Shown here: positions 24,872 through 32,659 of the stretch, one piece after another
Position numbering within the stretch: the first letter of the stretch is position 1
Layout: each line of letters begins with the position of its first letter
Assembly (NCBI GenBank): GCA_051010015.1
Contig: JBPCVZ010000336.1
Coordinates: 1 to 37,630, forward strand
DNA: 37,630 nt
Source: CAJQQK01 sp051010015
GTDB lineage: Bacteria; Pseudomonadota; Alphaproteobacteria; Rhizobiales; Hyphomicrobiaceae
Direction of reading: 5' to 3'
Position numbers and translations under genes: made by a program
The notes under the pieces: generated by a model
Told to the model about the DNA's origin: nothing
Databases searched by the model: none
Seen by the model: only the letters and a program-made list of their open reading frames with translations

Positions 24872-25597
24872 CTAGCGTTCGAGGAAGGGGCCGATCCTGG
24901 CCCGCTCGAATGCTGGCCGGGCCTGGATCGCGGCCCACCAGGCAGCAACCCGGGGATGTTTGTCGGGCCGGAGTTCGTCCGGTGCGATTTCCTCATCGAT
25001 GCGCTTGACGAACGGCACCGCCGCGATGTCGGCGATTGAATATCGTTCGCCGACCAACCAGCCGGAAGGCTCCATGGCTGCCTCCATGCGGTCAAGCAGC
25101 TTGACGAGGTTGGCGCGCGCCTCGTCTTCCTCCTCTTTGGTGTAAGGCCGGCGCGCGACTCGCATCCACGCCTCGCGCCGTTCGCGACTTGGAATGTTCC
25201 TGAGGACCTCCTCAAGTTCAGCATCGGTCCATTTCTGCGCAACCAACTGAAGGCTGTGCTTCCAGTTGAAGGTCACGAGGTTTTGGATCTGCGCGTCGAT
25301 GTGACGAATCCAGTTGCGCATCTCGGCGCGTTCGAAAGGGGCATCGGGGCGCAATGGCGGATCAGGAAACGTTTCGTCGAGGTATTCGCAGATCGTGCCG
25401 CTTTCGTGCAATGGCCGGCCATTATGGATGAGCGCCGGTACGACGCCGAGTGGGTTGATCTTCTTGTAGGCCTCAGAATGCTGCTCGAGCTTGGTCAGGT
25501 CGACGACGTGGCCTTCGTAGGTCAGGCCTTTTTCTTCGAGACACAGGCGGACGCGGCGCGAGGCGCTTGATTGCCAGGCGTGGTGAAGAATAATCAT
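24872..25597 (-). CDS. Glutathione S-transferase family protein
   Basis: A 241-residue GST. The N-terminal thioredoxin-like domain has HHAWQSSASRRVRLCLEEKGLTY with serines at the usual catalytic position, the cis-proline NPLGVVPALIHNG, and the glutathione-binding ESGTICEYLDE. The all-helical C-terminal half includes GERYSIADIAAVPFV, the conserved N-capping motif. ATG 25597 is preferred over an upstream start because the GST fold begins right there. It is preceded on the same strand by the NIPSNAP gene. Such enzymes detoxify or isomerise electrophiles; substrate unknown. Confidence 0.87.
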   Translation of the reverse strand: MIILHHAWQSSASRRVRLCLEEKGLTYEGHVVDLTKLEQHSEAYKKINPLGVVPALIHNGRPLHESGTICEYLDETFPDPPLRPDAPFERAEMRNWIRHIDAQIQNLVTFNWKHSLQLVAQKWTDAELEEVLRNIPSRERREAWMRVARRPYTKEEEDEARANLVKLLDRMEAAMEPSGWLVGERYSIADIAAVPFVKRIDEEIAPDELRPDKHPRVAAWWAAIQARPAFERARIGPFLER

Positions 25598-25639
25598 ATC
25601 GCTTGCTGTCCCGGGTTGCTGCCAGCGCGTCTCGATCAC

Positions 25640-25966
25640 CTAGGGATGTGGTCCCCATGGAGCGGGGTTCATGAGCTTGACTTCCTGGGTCATGACGAGC
25701 GGTCGGAACTTTGGCACGAAATCTTCCATGAAATCCTTGTTGGAGAAGACGGCAGCCCAGTGCTTGCGGCGATCGGCGTCGTCTTCAAACTTCCAGATAT
25801 GGACGAGTTGGTTGATCATGCCGGTATCGCCCTGGAAATAGCCGACGAGTTTGTCGGTGTGGCCGCCTTTTTCAAACGCGGGGTAGCCGTATTTTTGGTA
25901 GAGTTCGACGGCTTCGGCCATCTTGCCGGTGTAAAGCGTATATGTGCGCATTTCGTAGAGGGCCAT
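25640..25966 (-). CDS. NIPSNAP-family protein
   Basis: A 108-residue protein starting ALYEMRTYTLYTGKMAEAVELYQKYGYP, the signature NIPSNAP opening, then LVGYFQGDTGMINQLVHIWKFEDDADRRKHW and a PxFRPLV segment. The domain is a dimeric alpha+beta barrel of unclear function, often encoded beside catabolic genes. AAGGAA precedes the ATG. It is 42 bases upstream of the GST gene and probably co-transcribed with it. It diverges from the cyclase-family gene. Confidence 0.88.
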   Translation of the reverse strand: MALYEMRTYTLYTGKMAEAVELYQKYGYPAFEKGGHTDKLVGYFQGDTGMINQLVHIWKFEDDADRRKHWAAVFSNKDFMEDFVPKFRPLVMTQEVKLMNPAPWGPHP

Positions 25967-26058
25967 CGCGGTTCCTTTCGATGTCTTGGGTGCGGACGCT
26001 TCTGGAAGAATGACGAGGACTGGCGCGTTTGTGAAGCGCTGGCGCCGTCAGGTAGGGG

Positions 26059-26841
26059 ATGAGTGATATGCCGCGCAAAATACTCGATCTGTCGCGCCCA
26101 TTGGAGAATACGGTGGATGCTGATCCGCCCGGCCTGGCGCCGCAGATCACGTACATGGACCATGGCCAGACGGCTGAGCGGATGCTTCAGTTTTTTCCCG
26201 GTGTCGGTGTCGATCAACTGCCGGGCGGAGAGGCGTGGGCGGTCGAGTCGGTGCAGATCTCGACGCACAACGGTACGCATCTCGATGCGCCCTATCACTT
26301 CCATTCGACGATGAACAATGGTGAGCGCGCGATCACGATCGATGAGGTGCCGTTGGAGTGGTGCATGGCGCCGGGCGTCAAGTTGGATTTTCGAGGATTT
26401 GCTGACGGCTATGTGGCAACCGCGGCTGATGTCGAGGCTGAGTTGAGGCGGATCGGGCATGAATTGCAGCCGTTCGATATCGTGGTGGTCAACACCGGTG
26501 CCGGCGCGAACTACGGGACTGACCGGTATGTGAATTCCGGATGCGGCATGGGCCGGGAAGCAACGCTCTATTTGCTTGAGCGCGGCGTGCGCGTGACCGG
26601 TACTGATGCGTGGAGCTGGGATGCGCCGTTTGTCTACACGGCCGAGCGCGTGGCTGAGACCGGTGATGCATCGTTGATCTGGGAAGGGCATCGCGCCGGC
26701 ATGGAGATCGGCTATTGCCATATGGAGAAGCTGGCAAACCTTGACCAGTTGCCTGACGCCGGCTTTGAAATTAGCTGTCTTCCGGTGAAGATCAAAGCCG
26801 CGAGCGCGGGCTGGTGCCGTTGCGTGGCGCTGCTCGGCTGA
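26059..26841 (+). CDS. Cyclase-family (kynurenine formamidase-like) metal-dependent hydrolase
   Basis: A 260-residue protein with the hallmark HNGTHLDAPYHFHS near residue 72, where the HGTHxDAPxHF-type motif holds the metal ligands, and a second conserved region ending DAWSWDAP near residue 195. Members include kynurenine formamidase and isatin hydrolase, which cleave amide or lactam bonds using Mn or Zn. ATG 26059 gives the longest form; ATG 26068 is better spaced from AGGGG at 26054-26058 and may be the true start. It stands alone, divergent from NIPSNAP. Substrate unknown. Confidence 0.85.
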   Translation: MSDMPRKILDLSRPLENTVDADPPGLAPQITYMDHGQTAERMLQFFPGVGVDQLPGGEAWAVESVQISTHNGTHLDAPYHFHSTMNNGERAITIDEVPLEWCMAPGVKLDFRGFADGYVATAADVEAELRRIGHELQPFDIVVVNTGAGANYGTDRYVNSGCGMGREATLYLLERGVRVTGTDAWSWDAPFVYTAERVAETGDASLIWEGHRAGMEIGYCHMEKLANLDQLPDAGFEISCLPVKIKAASAGWCRCVALLG

Positions 26842-26913
26842 CTTTGCGTGCACGGACCGTGCCGTCGCCAAGTTGTGATTAGCCTGTCATGCAGATCAGG
26901 CTACACTTGCGCC

Positions 26914-27615
26914 ATGGCAGAATTCCCTGGGCGAAAGCAAGTTGTTGGACCAGCCCGTCCAGCGCAGTTCGGTTTGGCTGGCATCGCCGCTCTCTCGTTG
27001 TCCTGTGTCTTTGTGCTGTCGGCGTCACCGGTTTGGGGTCAGATCAAGCCGGCGCAACCGACAACAAAGCAGGAGAACGCCAAGCCCGCGGAAAAGGCGA
27101 AGCCAAAAGCGGACAAGAAGGCCGATAAGAAGACGACACCAGGTAAGCCAGTCGAAGGCAATATGACTTTGGCGCGGATGAACGAGATCATTCGGCGTCT
27201 CGATCCGGAAACCAAGGTGCCGCAACCGGGCTCCTGGCAGCTTACCATTAGTGAACGCCCTGTTCTCATTATCACCGATGCCGGCGCCAACCGGATGCGG
27301 ATCATCTCGCCGATCACCAAAGTCGCCAGCCTGCCCGAGGGCGCCATTCAGCGCATGATGCAGGCCAACTTCGATACTGCCCTGGATGCCCGTTATGCGA
27401 TCGCGCGCGGCATTGTCTGGGCGACATTCATTCATCCGCTGTCAGCGCTGCACGACCGTCAATTCATCAGCGCGATCGGGCAGACGGTGAACCTTTCCCT
27501 GACCTTCGGCAAGTCGTTTTCGTCAGGCGCGATGAGTTTTGGTGGTGGCGACAGCCGCGATATCATCCGCAAGCAGTTGATCGAGAAACTGCAGAAGAAG
27601 GGGCTGCCAATCTGA
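26914..27615 (+). CDS. Secreted lysine-rich protein of unknown function, YbjN-like domain possible
   Basis: A 233-residue protein with an N-terminal hydrophobic segment GLAGIAALSLSCVFVLSASPVWG that reads as a signal peptide with a likely cut after VWG. It is followed by a low-complexity linker of Lys, Pro and Ala (about residues 50-80), then a globular domain including RPVLIITDAGANRMRIISPI and DARYAIARGIVWATFIHPLSAL. The latter resembles YbjN/type III chaperone-like domains, but I am not sure. ATG 26914 is chosen because the signal sequence follows it; no clear Shine-Dalgarno is seen. Location is probably periplasmic. Confidence 0.65.
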   Translation: MAEFPGRKQVVGPARPAQFGLAGIAALSLSCVFVLSASPVWGQIKPAQPTTKQENAKPAEKAKPKADKKADKKTTPGKPVEGNMTLARMNEIIRRLDPETKVPQPGSWQLTISERPVLIITDAGANRMRIISPITKVASLPEGAIQRMMQANFDTALDARYAIARGIVWATFIHPLSALHDRQFISAIGQTVNLSLTFGKSFSSGAMSFGGGDSRDIIRKQLIEKLQKKGLPI

Positions 27616-27636
27616 CAGACGCGAACCGCCGGACGA

Positions 27637-28560
27637 CTACTCGTTCAGGCCTTTTCCCGGATAGGGATGCGTTTCGATCCAGTGGTTGGCGATATCCAGG
27701 CGGCGGGTGACCCAGACGTCGGGTTTGGTTGTGACGTAGTCGAGGAAACGTTTGAGGCCCATGACGCGGGCCGGATGGCCGATAAGGCGCGGATGCAGAC
27801 CAACCGACATCATTTTCGGATGGGTCAGGCCTTCCTCGTAGAGGATGTCAAAGGCATCGCGGACAAAGGAAAACCATTCGTCGGATGTACCCACCCAACC
27901 GGCATACTTTCCGTCGTTGTTGGTCAGGGAATAGGGCACGACGAGATGCGGTTGCCCGTCGACGGTTTTCCAGAACGGTAGTTCTTCACCGTAGTAGTCG
28001 CTGTCGTAAAGGAAGCCGCCATGCTCGACGACGAGGCGGCGGGTGTTGAGCGATGGTCCGTAACGGCAGTACCAGCCGAGCGGGCGCTGGCCGGTGGTTC
28101 GTTCGAGCGAAGTGACCGCTTTGGCAATGTGTTCGCGTTCTTCTGTTTCGCTCAGCTGGTAGTGCTTGATCCAGCGCCAGCCATGACTGCAGACATCGTA
28201 ACCAGTCTCTCGAATGGCCTCTGCCAGAGGTGGATTGCGCTCGAGGGCGAGCGCACATGCGAACAGTGTCACGGGCAGATCGCGCGCCTGGAACAGGCGA
28301 AACAGGCGCCAGATGCCGACCCGACTGCCATATTCGAACATACCCTCTCCAGCCAAGTCACGGCCTTCGAGGCCCTGCTGGCGCCCGAACGCCTCGGTGT
28401 GCTGGACCTCGGTGAAGCCTTCGCCGTCCTGAACGGATGGCTCCGAGCCTTCTTCGACGTTGATGACAAAATTGAGAGCGAGACGCGCGCCCTCAGGCCA
28501 TTTCGGATCGGGCGGGTTGGCGCCGTACCCGATGAGATCGCGGTCGTACCCGGCAGGCAT
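27637..28560 (-). CDS. Allantoinase PuuE-type polysaccharide deacetylase-family protein
   Basis: A 307-residue NodB-fold protein matching PuuE, the metal-independent allantoinase type: GYDRDLIGYGANPPDPKWP at the start, FVINVEEGSEPSVQDG, CSHGWRWIKHY near residue 125, and a GWYCRYGPSLNTRRLVVEHGG segment. PuuE opens the allantoin ring in purine breakdown. The start ATG directly abuts the stop of the upstream oxygenase gene with no gap, so they are coupled. No other ureide gene is visible here, so the substrate may be another cyclic amide; I therefore leave the symbol off. Confidence 0.82.
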   Translation of the reverse strand: MPAGYDRDLIGYGANPPDPKWPEGARLALNFVINVEEGSEPSVQDGEGFTEVQHTEAFGRQQGLEGRDLAGEGMFEYGSRVGIWRLFRLFQARDLPVTLFACALALERNPPLAEAIRETGYDVCSHGWRWIKHYQLSETEEREHIAKAVTSLERTTGQRPLGWYCRYGPSLNTRRLVVEHGGFLYDSDYYGEELPFWKTVDGQPHLVVPYSLTNNDGKYAGWVGTSDEWFSFVRDAFDILYEEGLTHPKMMSVGLHPRLIGHPARVMGLKRFLDYVTTKPDVWVTRRLDIANHWIETHPYPGKGLNE

Positions 28561-29583
28561 TCAAGCTACCTTTCCGGAGGCTTCGAACGGCTTGTTGTCG
28601 CCGGCACCGGCGGCGAAGCGCTTTGTGCGGTAGTCGTGCACCGAGACCGGTTCGTACTTCGGGGGATTGCCAGGGCCATGGCAGGTCGGCAGACACTCAA
28701 CCATGGCGTCGTAGCGAGGGCCGACAAAGTAGCCGATCGACAGACGACGTGCATGGGCACCGGCGTCCAGCGGCGGCACGGCAACGCGGTGCAACGTCGA
28801 GATCAGACGGTCGTTGGTCCAGCGCATGAGCAGGTCACCGATATTGATAATGAACGTGTCGGCAATGCCCGGTGCGCCGATCCACGAGCCGTCGCGGGCC
28901 TTGACCTGCAAGCCGCCTGGTACCGGATCGTTGCGCAGGATCGTCATCATGCCGACATCGGAATGTTCGCCGGCGCGCAATTGACCGGGCTCGACTTCCT
29001 TTGAGAGCGGCGGATAATGTAGAAGGCGCAGTTGGCTGGAGTGGGTACTGTCGAGAACGTCGTCGAAGTAGCCCTCGTCAAGATCGAGGGACAGCGCGAG
29101 CGCCTGGCCAAGCGTGCACATCAGCTCTTCCATGCCACGCCAGTAGGCGAGCATTTTGGGGCGGAGATCATCGGGTGCGTCGGGCCACAGGTTCGAGGCG
29201 AAACTGGGATAGCTGGCGGGACCGGTGAAGTACGGCGTATCCGGAATGTTATCCGGTCCGATCGCGAATACTTCCTTGACGTCGGGTGGGCTCTCGCCGC
29301 CGGACATGCGGACCAGCGTTTCCTCACCGTAGGGAATGTAGCCGCGGTTCTGGTCGTTCCTGGGCCGCCGGACCTGCATCTTCTGTTCGAGCGGCAGATC
29401 AAAAAAGCGCAGGCCCGCCTCGCGGAGGTCTTCGCCGACGCTGGGCGCAATGCCGTGCCCGCCAATGACGGCGAAGCCGAGCGTTTCGGCGGCGTGCCCA
29501 AGTTCCTTGGCGACGCGTTGACGATCGTTTCTGCTGCCCAGACGAAAGGATGTGAGGTCTACGATGGGGATGCTTTGGGACAT
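28561..29583 (-). CDS. Isopenicillin N synthase-family Fe(II)/2-oxoglutarate oxygenase
   Basis: A 340-residue oxygenase of the IPNS/2OG-Fe(II) family. The N-terminal DIOX_N part is SIPIVDLTSF and LGFAVIGGHGI; the jelly-roll core has the iron ligands H207 and D209 in GEHSDVG, H265 in STLHRVAVPP, and the 2-oxoglutarate-binding R280-x-S282 in RRLSIGYF. GGAGC lies before ATG 29583. It directly abuts the PuuE-like gene downstream. Members make ethylene, antibiotics or degrade small molecules; this one's substrate is unknown. Confidence 0.87.
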   Translation of the reverse strand: MSQSIPIVDLTSFRLGSRNDRQRVAKELGHAAETLGFAVIGGHGIAPSVGEDLREAGLRFFDLPLEQKMQVRRPRNDQNRGYIPYGEETLVRMSGGESPPDVKEVFAIGPDNIPDTPYFTGPASYPSFASNLWPDAPDDLRPKMLAYWRGMEELMCTLGQALALSLDLDEGYFDDVLDSTHSSQLRLLHYPPLSKEVEPGQLRAGEHSDVGMMTILRNDPVPGGLQVKARDGSWIGAPGIADTFIINIGDLLMRWTNDRLISTLHRVAVPPLDAGAHARRLSIGYFVGPRYDAMVECLPTCHGPGNPPKYEPVSVHDYRTKRFAAGAGDNKPFEASGKVA

Positions 29584-29650
29584 GGCTTGCTCCGCGACCA
29601 ACCGTCGAGGTTGATCTTGGGTGGCAGCCTCGTTCTTCGCTGCGCAGCTG

Positions 29651-30244
29651 TCAATCCGCGGCGGGCCAGCCAATGCACAAGTGGGCGACCGGCTCGAGCG
29701 GGCACTCGAGTTTCAGGGCGGCGGTGGTTGCTTCATCGCGAAAGCCGGCGACGAGGACGCATGCCAAGCCTTCCGCGCAGGCTTGGAGGTGGACGTTTTG
29801 GGCCGCAGCACCGGCTTCGATGTAGGCATAGCGCCGACCGCGGGCGCCGTAGGGCGGTTGCTCAGCGAAGCTTTGCGATACGGCGACCATGTCGGCGCAA
29901 AGCGTTATGATTACTGCCGCGCGGGTGATCCACGGTTGATCGTCGAGAGCGGCCCGCTCGAGATCGACCCGGATGTCTTGATCCAGGTGTGCGACAAGGT
30001 CCAGTGTGTCACGAACGGCGCTGTAGACGCCTACAGGCAGGCCCGTGACGCGACCGACAGTGACAAAGAGCCGGAGCGGATGCAGCGCGTGTGCGGAGGG
30101 CACGGTGCGCTTGCCGCTGTCGTCCGTTATGCCTTGTGCAGCCCAGAGCAGTTTCTGCACTTGAGTCAGGATCAACGGGCGGTCATCAAATGCGCGATCG
30201 CTTCGCCGTTTCGAGATGGCATCTTCCAGCGTAAACTCTGTCAT
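29651..30244 (-). CDS. Nitroreductase-family FMN protein (SagB-like)
   Basis: A 197-residue nitroreductase-fold protein. The FMN-binding opening is TLEDAISKRRSDRAFDDRPL, with LLWAAQGITDDSGKRTVPSAHALHPLRLFV next, typical of the SagB/ThcOx-like nitroreductase branch, and a C-terminal AGAAAQNVHLQACAEGLACVLVAGF segment. ATG 30244 is used; ATG 30256 is also possible. It lies on the minus strand upstream of the oxygenase-PuuE pair and divergent from the dipeptidase gene. The C-terminal domain missing from CofE is of this fold, so a dehydro-F420 reductase role is worth testing, though nothing specific supports it. Confidence 0.82.
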   Translation of the reverse strand: MTEFTLEDAISKRRSDRAFDDRPLILTQVQKLLWAAQGITDDSGKRTVPSAHALHPLRLFVTVGRVTGLPVGVYSAVRDTLDLVAHLDQDIRVDLERAALDDQPWITRAAVIITLCADMVAVSQSFAEQPPYGARGRRYAYIEAGAAAQNVHLQACAEGLACVLVAGFRDEATTAALKLECPLEPVAHLCIGWPAAD

Positions 30245-30308
30245 ACGATTTTCCATTGTACGCGGTGCCGAACCACGGGCCATGTACCTATTGAACGGAG
30301 ACCCCCGA

Positions 30309-31331
30309 ATGCCGACGGCACAAGAGATCCACGACGATGCGCTGGTGATTGATGGTCTTGTCTACCACTGCGATGGCGATGTCACGGATCTCAAAGCGGG
30401 CGGGATCAATGCACTCAATATCACGACGTGCTTTTTCGAAGCGGACTTTGCGGAAGCCTGTCAGGAAATATCGCGATGGCATGGCATATTGAACGCGCCG
30501 GGCTCACCGTGGCTACAGATTGAGACGGCAGCGGATTTTGACCGGGCGCGGGCCGAGGACAAGATCGGGCTCATCATGGGGTGGCAGAATTCGCGGCCGA
30601 TCGCGGATGAACCGCATCGCCTGTACTTCTTTCGTCGGCTCGGCCTGCGGATTATGCAGTTGACCTACAACTTCCGAAACGCGCTCGGCGATGGGTGTTT
30701 GGAGCCGGAAGAGGCCGGGCTGACACTGCTTGGCCGCCAGGCGGTTCAGATCATGAACGAAACCGGCATTGCGATCGACCTGTCGCACGTCGGTCAGCGC
30801 ACGATGATGGATGCGATCGAAGCATCGGAGCAGCCGGTCTTGATCACGCATGCCAATGCGCGGGCGCTGGCCAACCTCGAGCGCAACAAGACCGATGATA
30901 TCATTCGCCTTGTGGCCGCCAAGGGTGGCATTGTCGGCGCCAGCATTTACGGGCCGATGTGCTGGGATGGCGATGCCAACCGCAAGCCGACCATTGACGA
31001 CTACCTGCGTCATCTAGATCACCTCGTTGAGGTGGCGGGCATCGAGCATGTCGGATTTGGCACGGACCTGGCGACCGGCGCGAACTATTCCAAAATGGCA
31101 TTCGAGCGCACGCACTGGCGGCGCTGGGAGGGCATCAACCGTTTCAATCGCGTGTTCGGCGAGGATATTCCGTCGCGTTATCTGGCGGACTGCAACAAGC
31201 ACAGCGACCTACCGAAGGTGACCGAGGCGCTGGCGCAGCGCGGCTGGTCGGAGCCCGAGATCAAAGGCTATCTCGGCGGCAATTTCCGCCGGGTGCTCGA
31301 CCAGATTTGGAGCGCCGGCTGCTCGGTATGA
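30309..31331 (+). CDS. Membrane dipeptidase (peptidase M19)-family protein
   Basis: A 340-residue TIM-barrel amidohydrolase of the renal-dipeptidase family. Recognisable are LTYNFRNALGDGCLEPEEAGLTLLGRQ, IDLSHVG with H160, ITHANARAL with H181, and VGFGTDLATG. The usual HxD may be H20-C-D22, slightly displaced. The bridging glutamate normally found in a GxEG segment is replaced by Q93 (GWQNS), so the binuclear zinc site may be altered. CGGAGA lies nine bases before ATG 30309. It is followed by the LLM gene after 41 bases. Substrate may be a dipeptide or a different small amide. Confidence 0.83.
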   Translation: MPTAQEIHDDALVIDGLVYHCDGDVTDLKAGGINALNITTCFFEADFAEACQEISRWHGILNAPGSPWLQIETAADFDRARAEDKIGLIMGWQNSRPIADEPHRLYFFRRLGLRIMQLTYNFRNALGDGCLEPEEAGLTLLGRQAVQIMNETGIAIDLSHVGQRTMMDAIEASEQPVLITHANARALANLERNKTDDIIRLVAAKGGIVGASIYGPMCWDGDANRKPTIDDYLRHLDHLVEVAGIEHVGFGTDLATGANYSKMAFERTHWRRWEGINRFNRVFGEDIPSRYLADCNKHSDLPKVTEALAQRGWSEPEIKGYLGGNFRRVLDQIWSAGCSV

Positions 31332-31372
31332 CGGCCAGCAGAGGCGATACGCGAATACAAAGGAAAGTCTGA

Positions 31373-32590
31373 ATGGCACGTCGTGGATTGAAGTTCGGAA
31401 TTTTTTTGGCGCCGTTCCACCGGCTCGGCGAAAACCCGACGCTGGGAATGGATCGTGATCTCGAACTCATCCAGTGGCTCGATCATCTCGGATTCGACGA
31501 GGCCTGGATCGGTGAACATCATTCTGCCGGTTGGGAGACGATCGCATCGCCGGAGATTTTCATGGGCGTTGCCGCGGATCGCACCAAGCACATCATGCTT
31601 GGCTCAGGCGTGACGAGCTTGCCGTACCACAATCCCTTCCTGGTGGCTCAGCGGTTTGTTCAGCTTGATCACATGAGCCGCGGCCGTATCATGCTTGGTT
31701 GTGGTCCGGGCGCACTGCCGTCGGATGCCTATATGCTCAACATCGACCCGGTGACACAGCGTGACCGCATGAACGAGTCGCTCGATGTCATTGTCGAGCT
31801 GCTGAAATGCGAAGAGCCCGTGACGGCGAAAACCGATTGGTTCGAATTGCGCAATGCCCGGCTGCATCTTGCGCCCTATAGTGACCCGCGGTTTCACATC
31901 GCGACAGCGAGTACGATCACGCCGTTCGGGATGATCGCCGCGGGGCGGCACGGGCTCGGCGTCTTGTCGATCGGCGCCGGTATTCCGGGCGGTCCGGAGA
32001 TGTTGGCCAAACAGTGGAAGATCGCGGAGGATACGGCGAAAGAGCATGGCCACAAGATGAACCGCAAGGACTGGCGTGTGGTCGTCGTGATGCATCTTGC
32101 CGAAGACCCGGAACAGGCGCTGCGCGAAGTCCACAAAGGCGAGCGTCTGGAAACCGTTACCTACTTTGAAGAGACGCTGGGCCGGCCGCCCGGTCGCTCC
32201 GACGATCCACTTAGTGATGGCGTCAAGATGGGCACGACGCTGGTTGGCAATCCGGAAACTGCGATCAAAGGGATCGAGCGGTTGCTGGAACTGAGCGACG
32301 GCGGTTTTGGTGGTGTGATGTTCCGGGCGCACGAATGGGCGAACCGTGAGCAAACGATGCGCAGCTACGAATTGTTCGCGCGTTACGTGGCGCCCCATTT
32401 CCAGGGATCGCTCGACACGCTGTACGGGTCGAACGCGTTTACGAAAGAGAACAGAAAGGAAGTTGTCGGGCGCAACGTGGAGGCGGTGCGGCGCGCCTTC
32501 ACGGATACCGGGCGCGATGTGCCGGACGGATATCAGGACCGGACGCTCGGTGTGCAGGACATGGAGGATGACAAGGCTGGAAAGTCGTAG
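31373..32590 (+). CDS. LLM monooxygenase, limonene 1,2-monooxygenase-like
   Basis: A 405-residue luciferase-like protein, longer than the F420-type ones in this window. It begins LKFGIFLAPFHRLGENPTLG and has the FMN-type WIGEHHSAGWE, SLPYHNPFLVAQRFVQLDHMSRGRIMLGCGPGALPSD, and TASTITPFGMIAAGRHGLGVLS. These match the FMNH2-dependent limonene 1,2-monooxygenase group as I recall it, which adds oxygen to cyclic alkenes. AAGGAAAG precedes the ATG. An alpha/beta hydrolase gene begins 69 bases after its stop, and the dipeptidase-family gene precedes it. A ketone or terpene substrate is plausible but unproven. Confidence 0.85.
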   Translation: MARRGLKFGIFLAPFHRLGENPTLGMDRDLELIQWLDHLGFDEAWIGEHHSAGWETIASPEIFMGVAADRTKHIMLGSGVTSLPYHNPFLVAQRFVQLDHMSRGRIMLGCGPGALPSDAYMLNIDPVTQRDRMNESLDVIVELLKCEEPVTAKTDWFELRNARLHLAPYSDPRFHIATASTITPFGMIAAGRHGLGVLSIGAGIPGGPEMLAKQWKIAEDTAKEHGHKMNRKDWRVVVVMHLAEDPEQALREVHKGERLETVTYFEETLGRPPGRSDDPLSDGVKMGTTLVGNPETAIKGIERLLELSDGGFGGVMFRAHEWANREQTMRSYELFARYVAPHFQGSLDTLYGSNAFTKENRKEVVGRNVEAVRRAFTDTGRDVPDGYQDRTLGVQDMEDDKAGKS

Positions 32591-32659
32591 CAATTGAACG
32601 CGACCAGATTGCTGGCGATCGACTGCTTGCTCGGCGTGCCGGAAGAAAATGGAGTGGCA

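Noticed and set aside
25816..26871. 351-residue minus-strand open frame opposite the cyclase gene
   Set aside because: It is the complement of the cyclase gene plus the NIPSNAP gene in another frame; no motif is recognisable.
28021..29910. Plus-strand open frames of about 300 residues opposite the PuuE and oxygenase genes
   Set aside because: They are antisense to coupled genes with intact catalytic residues and show no domain.
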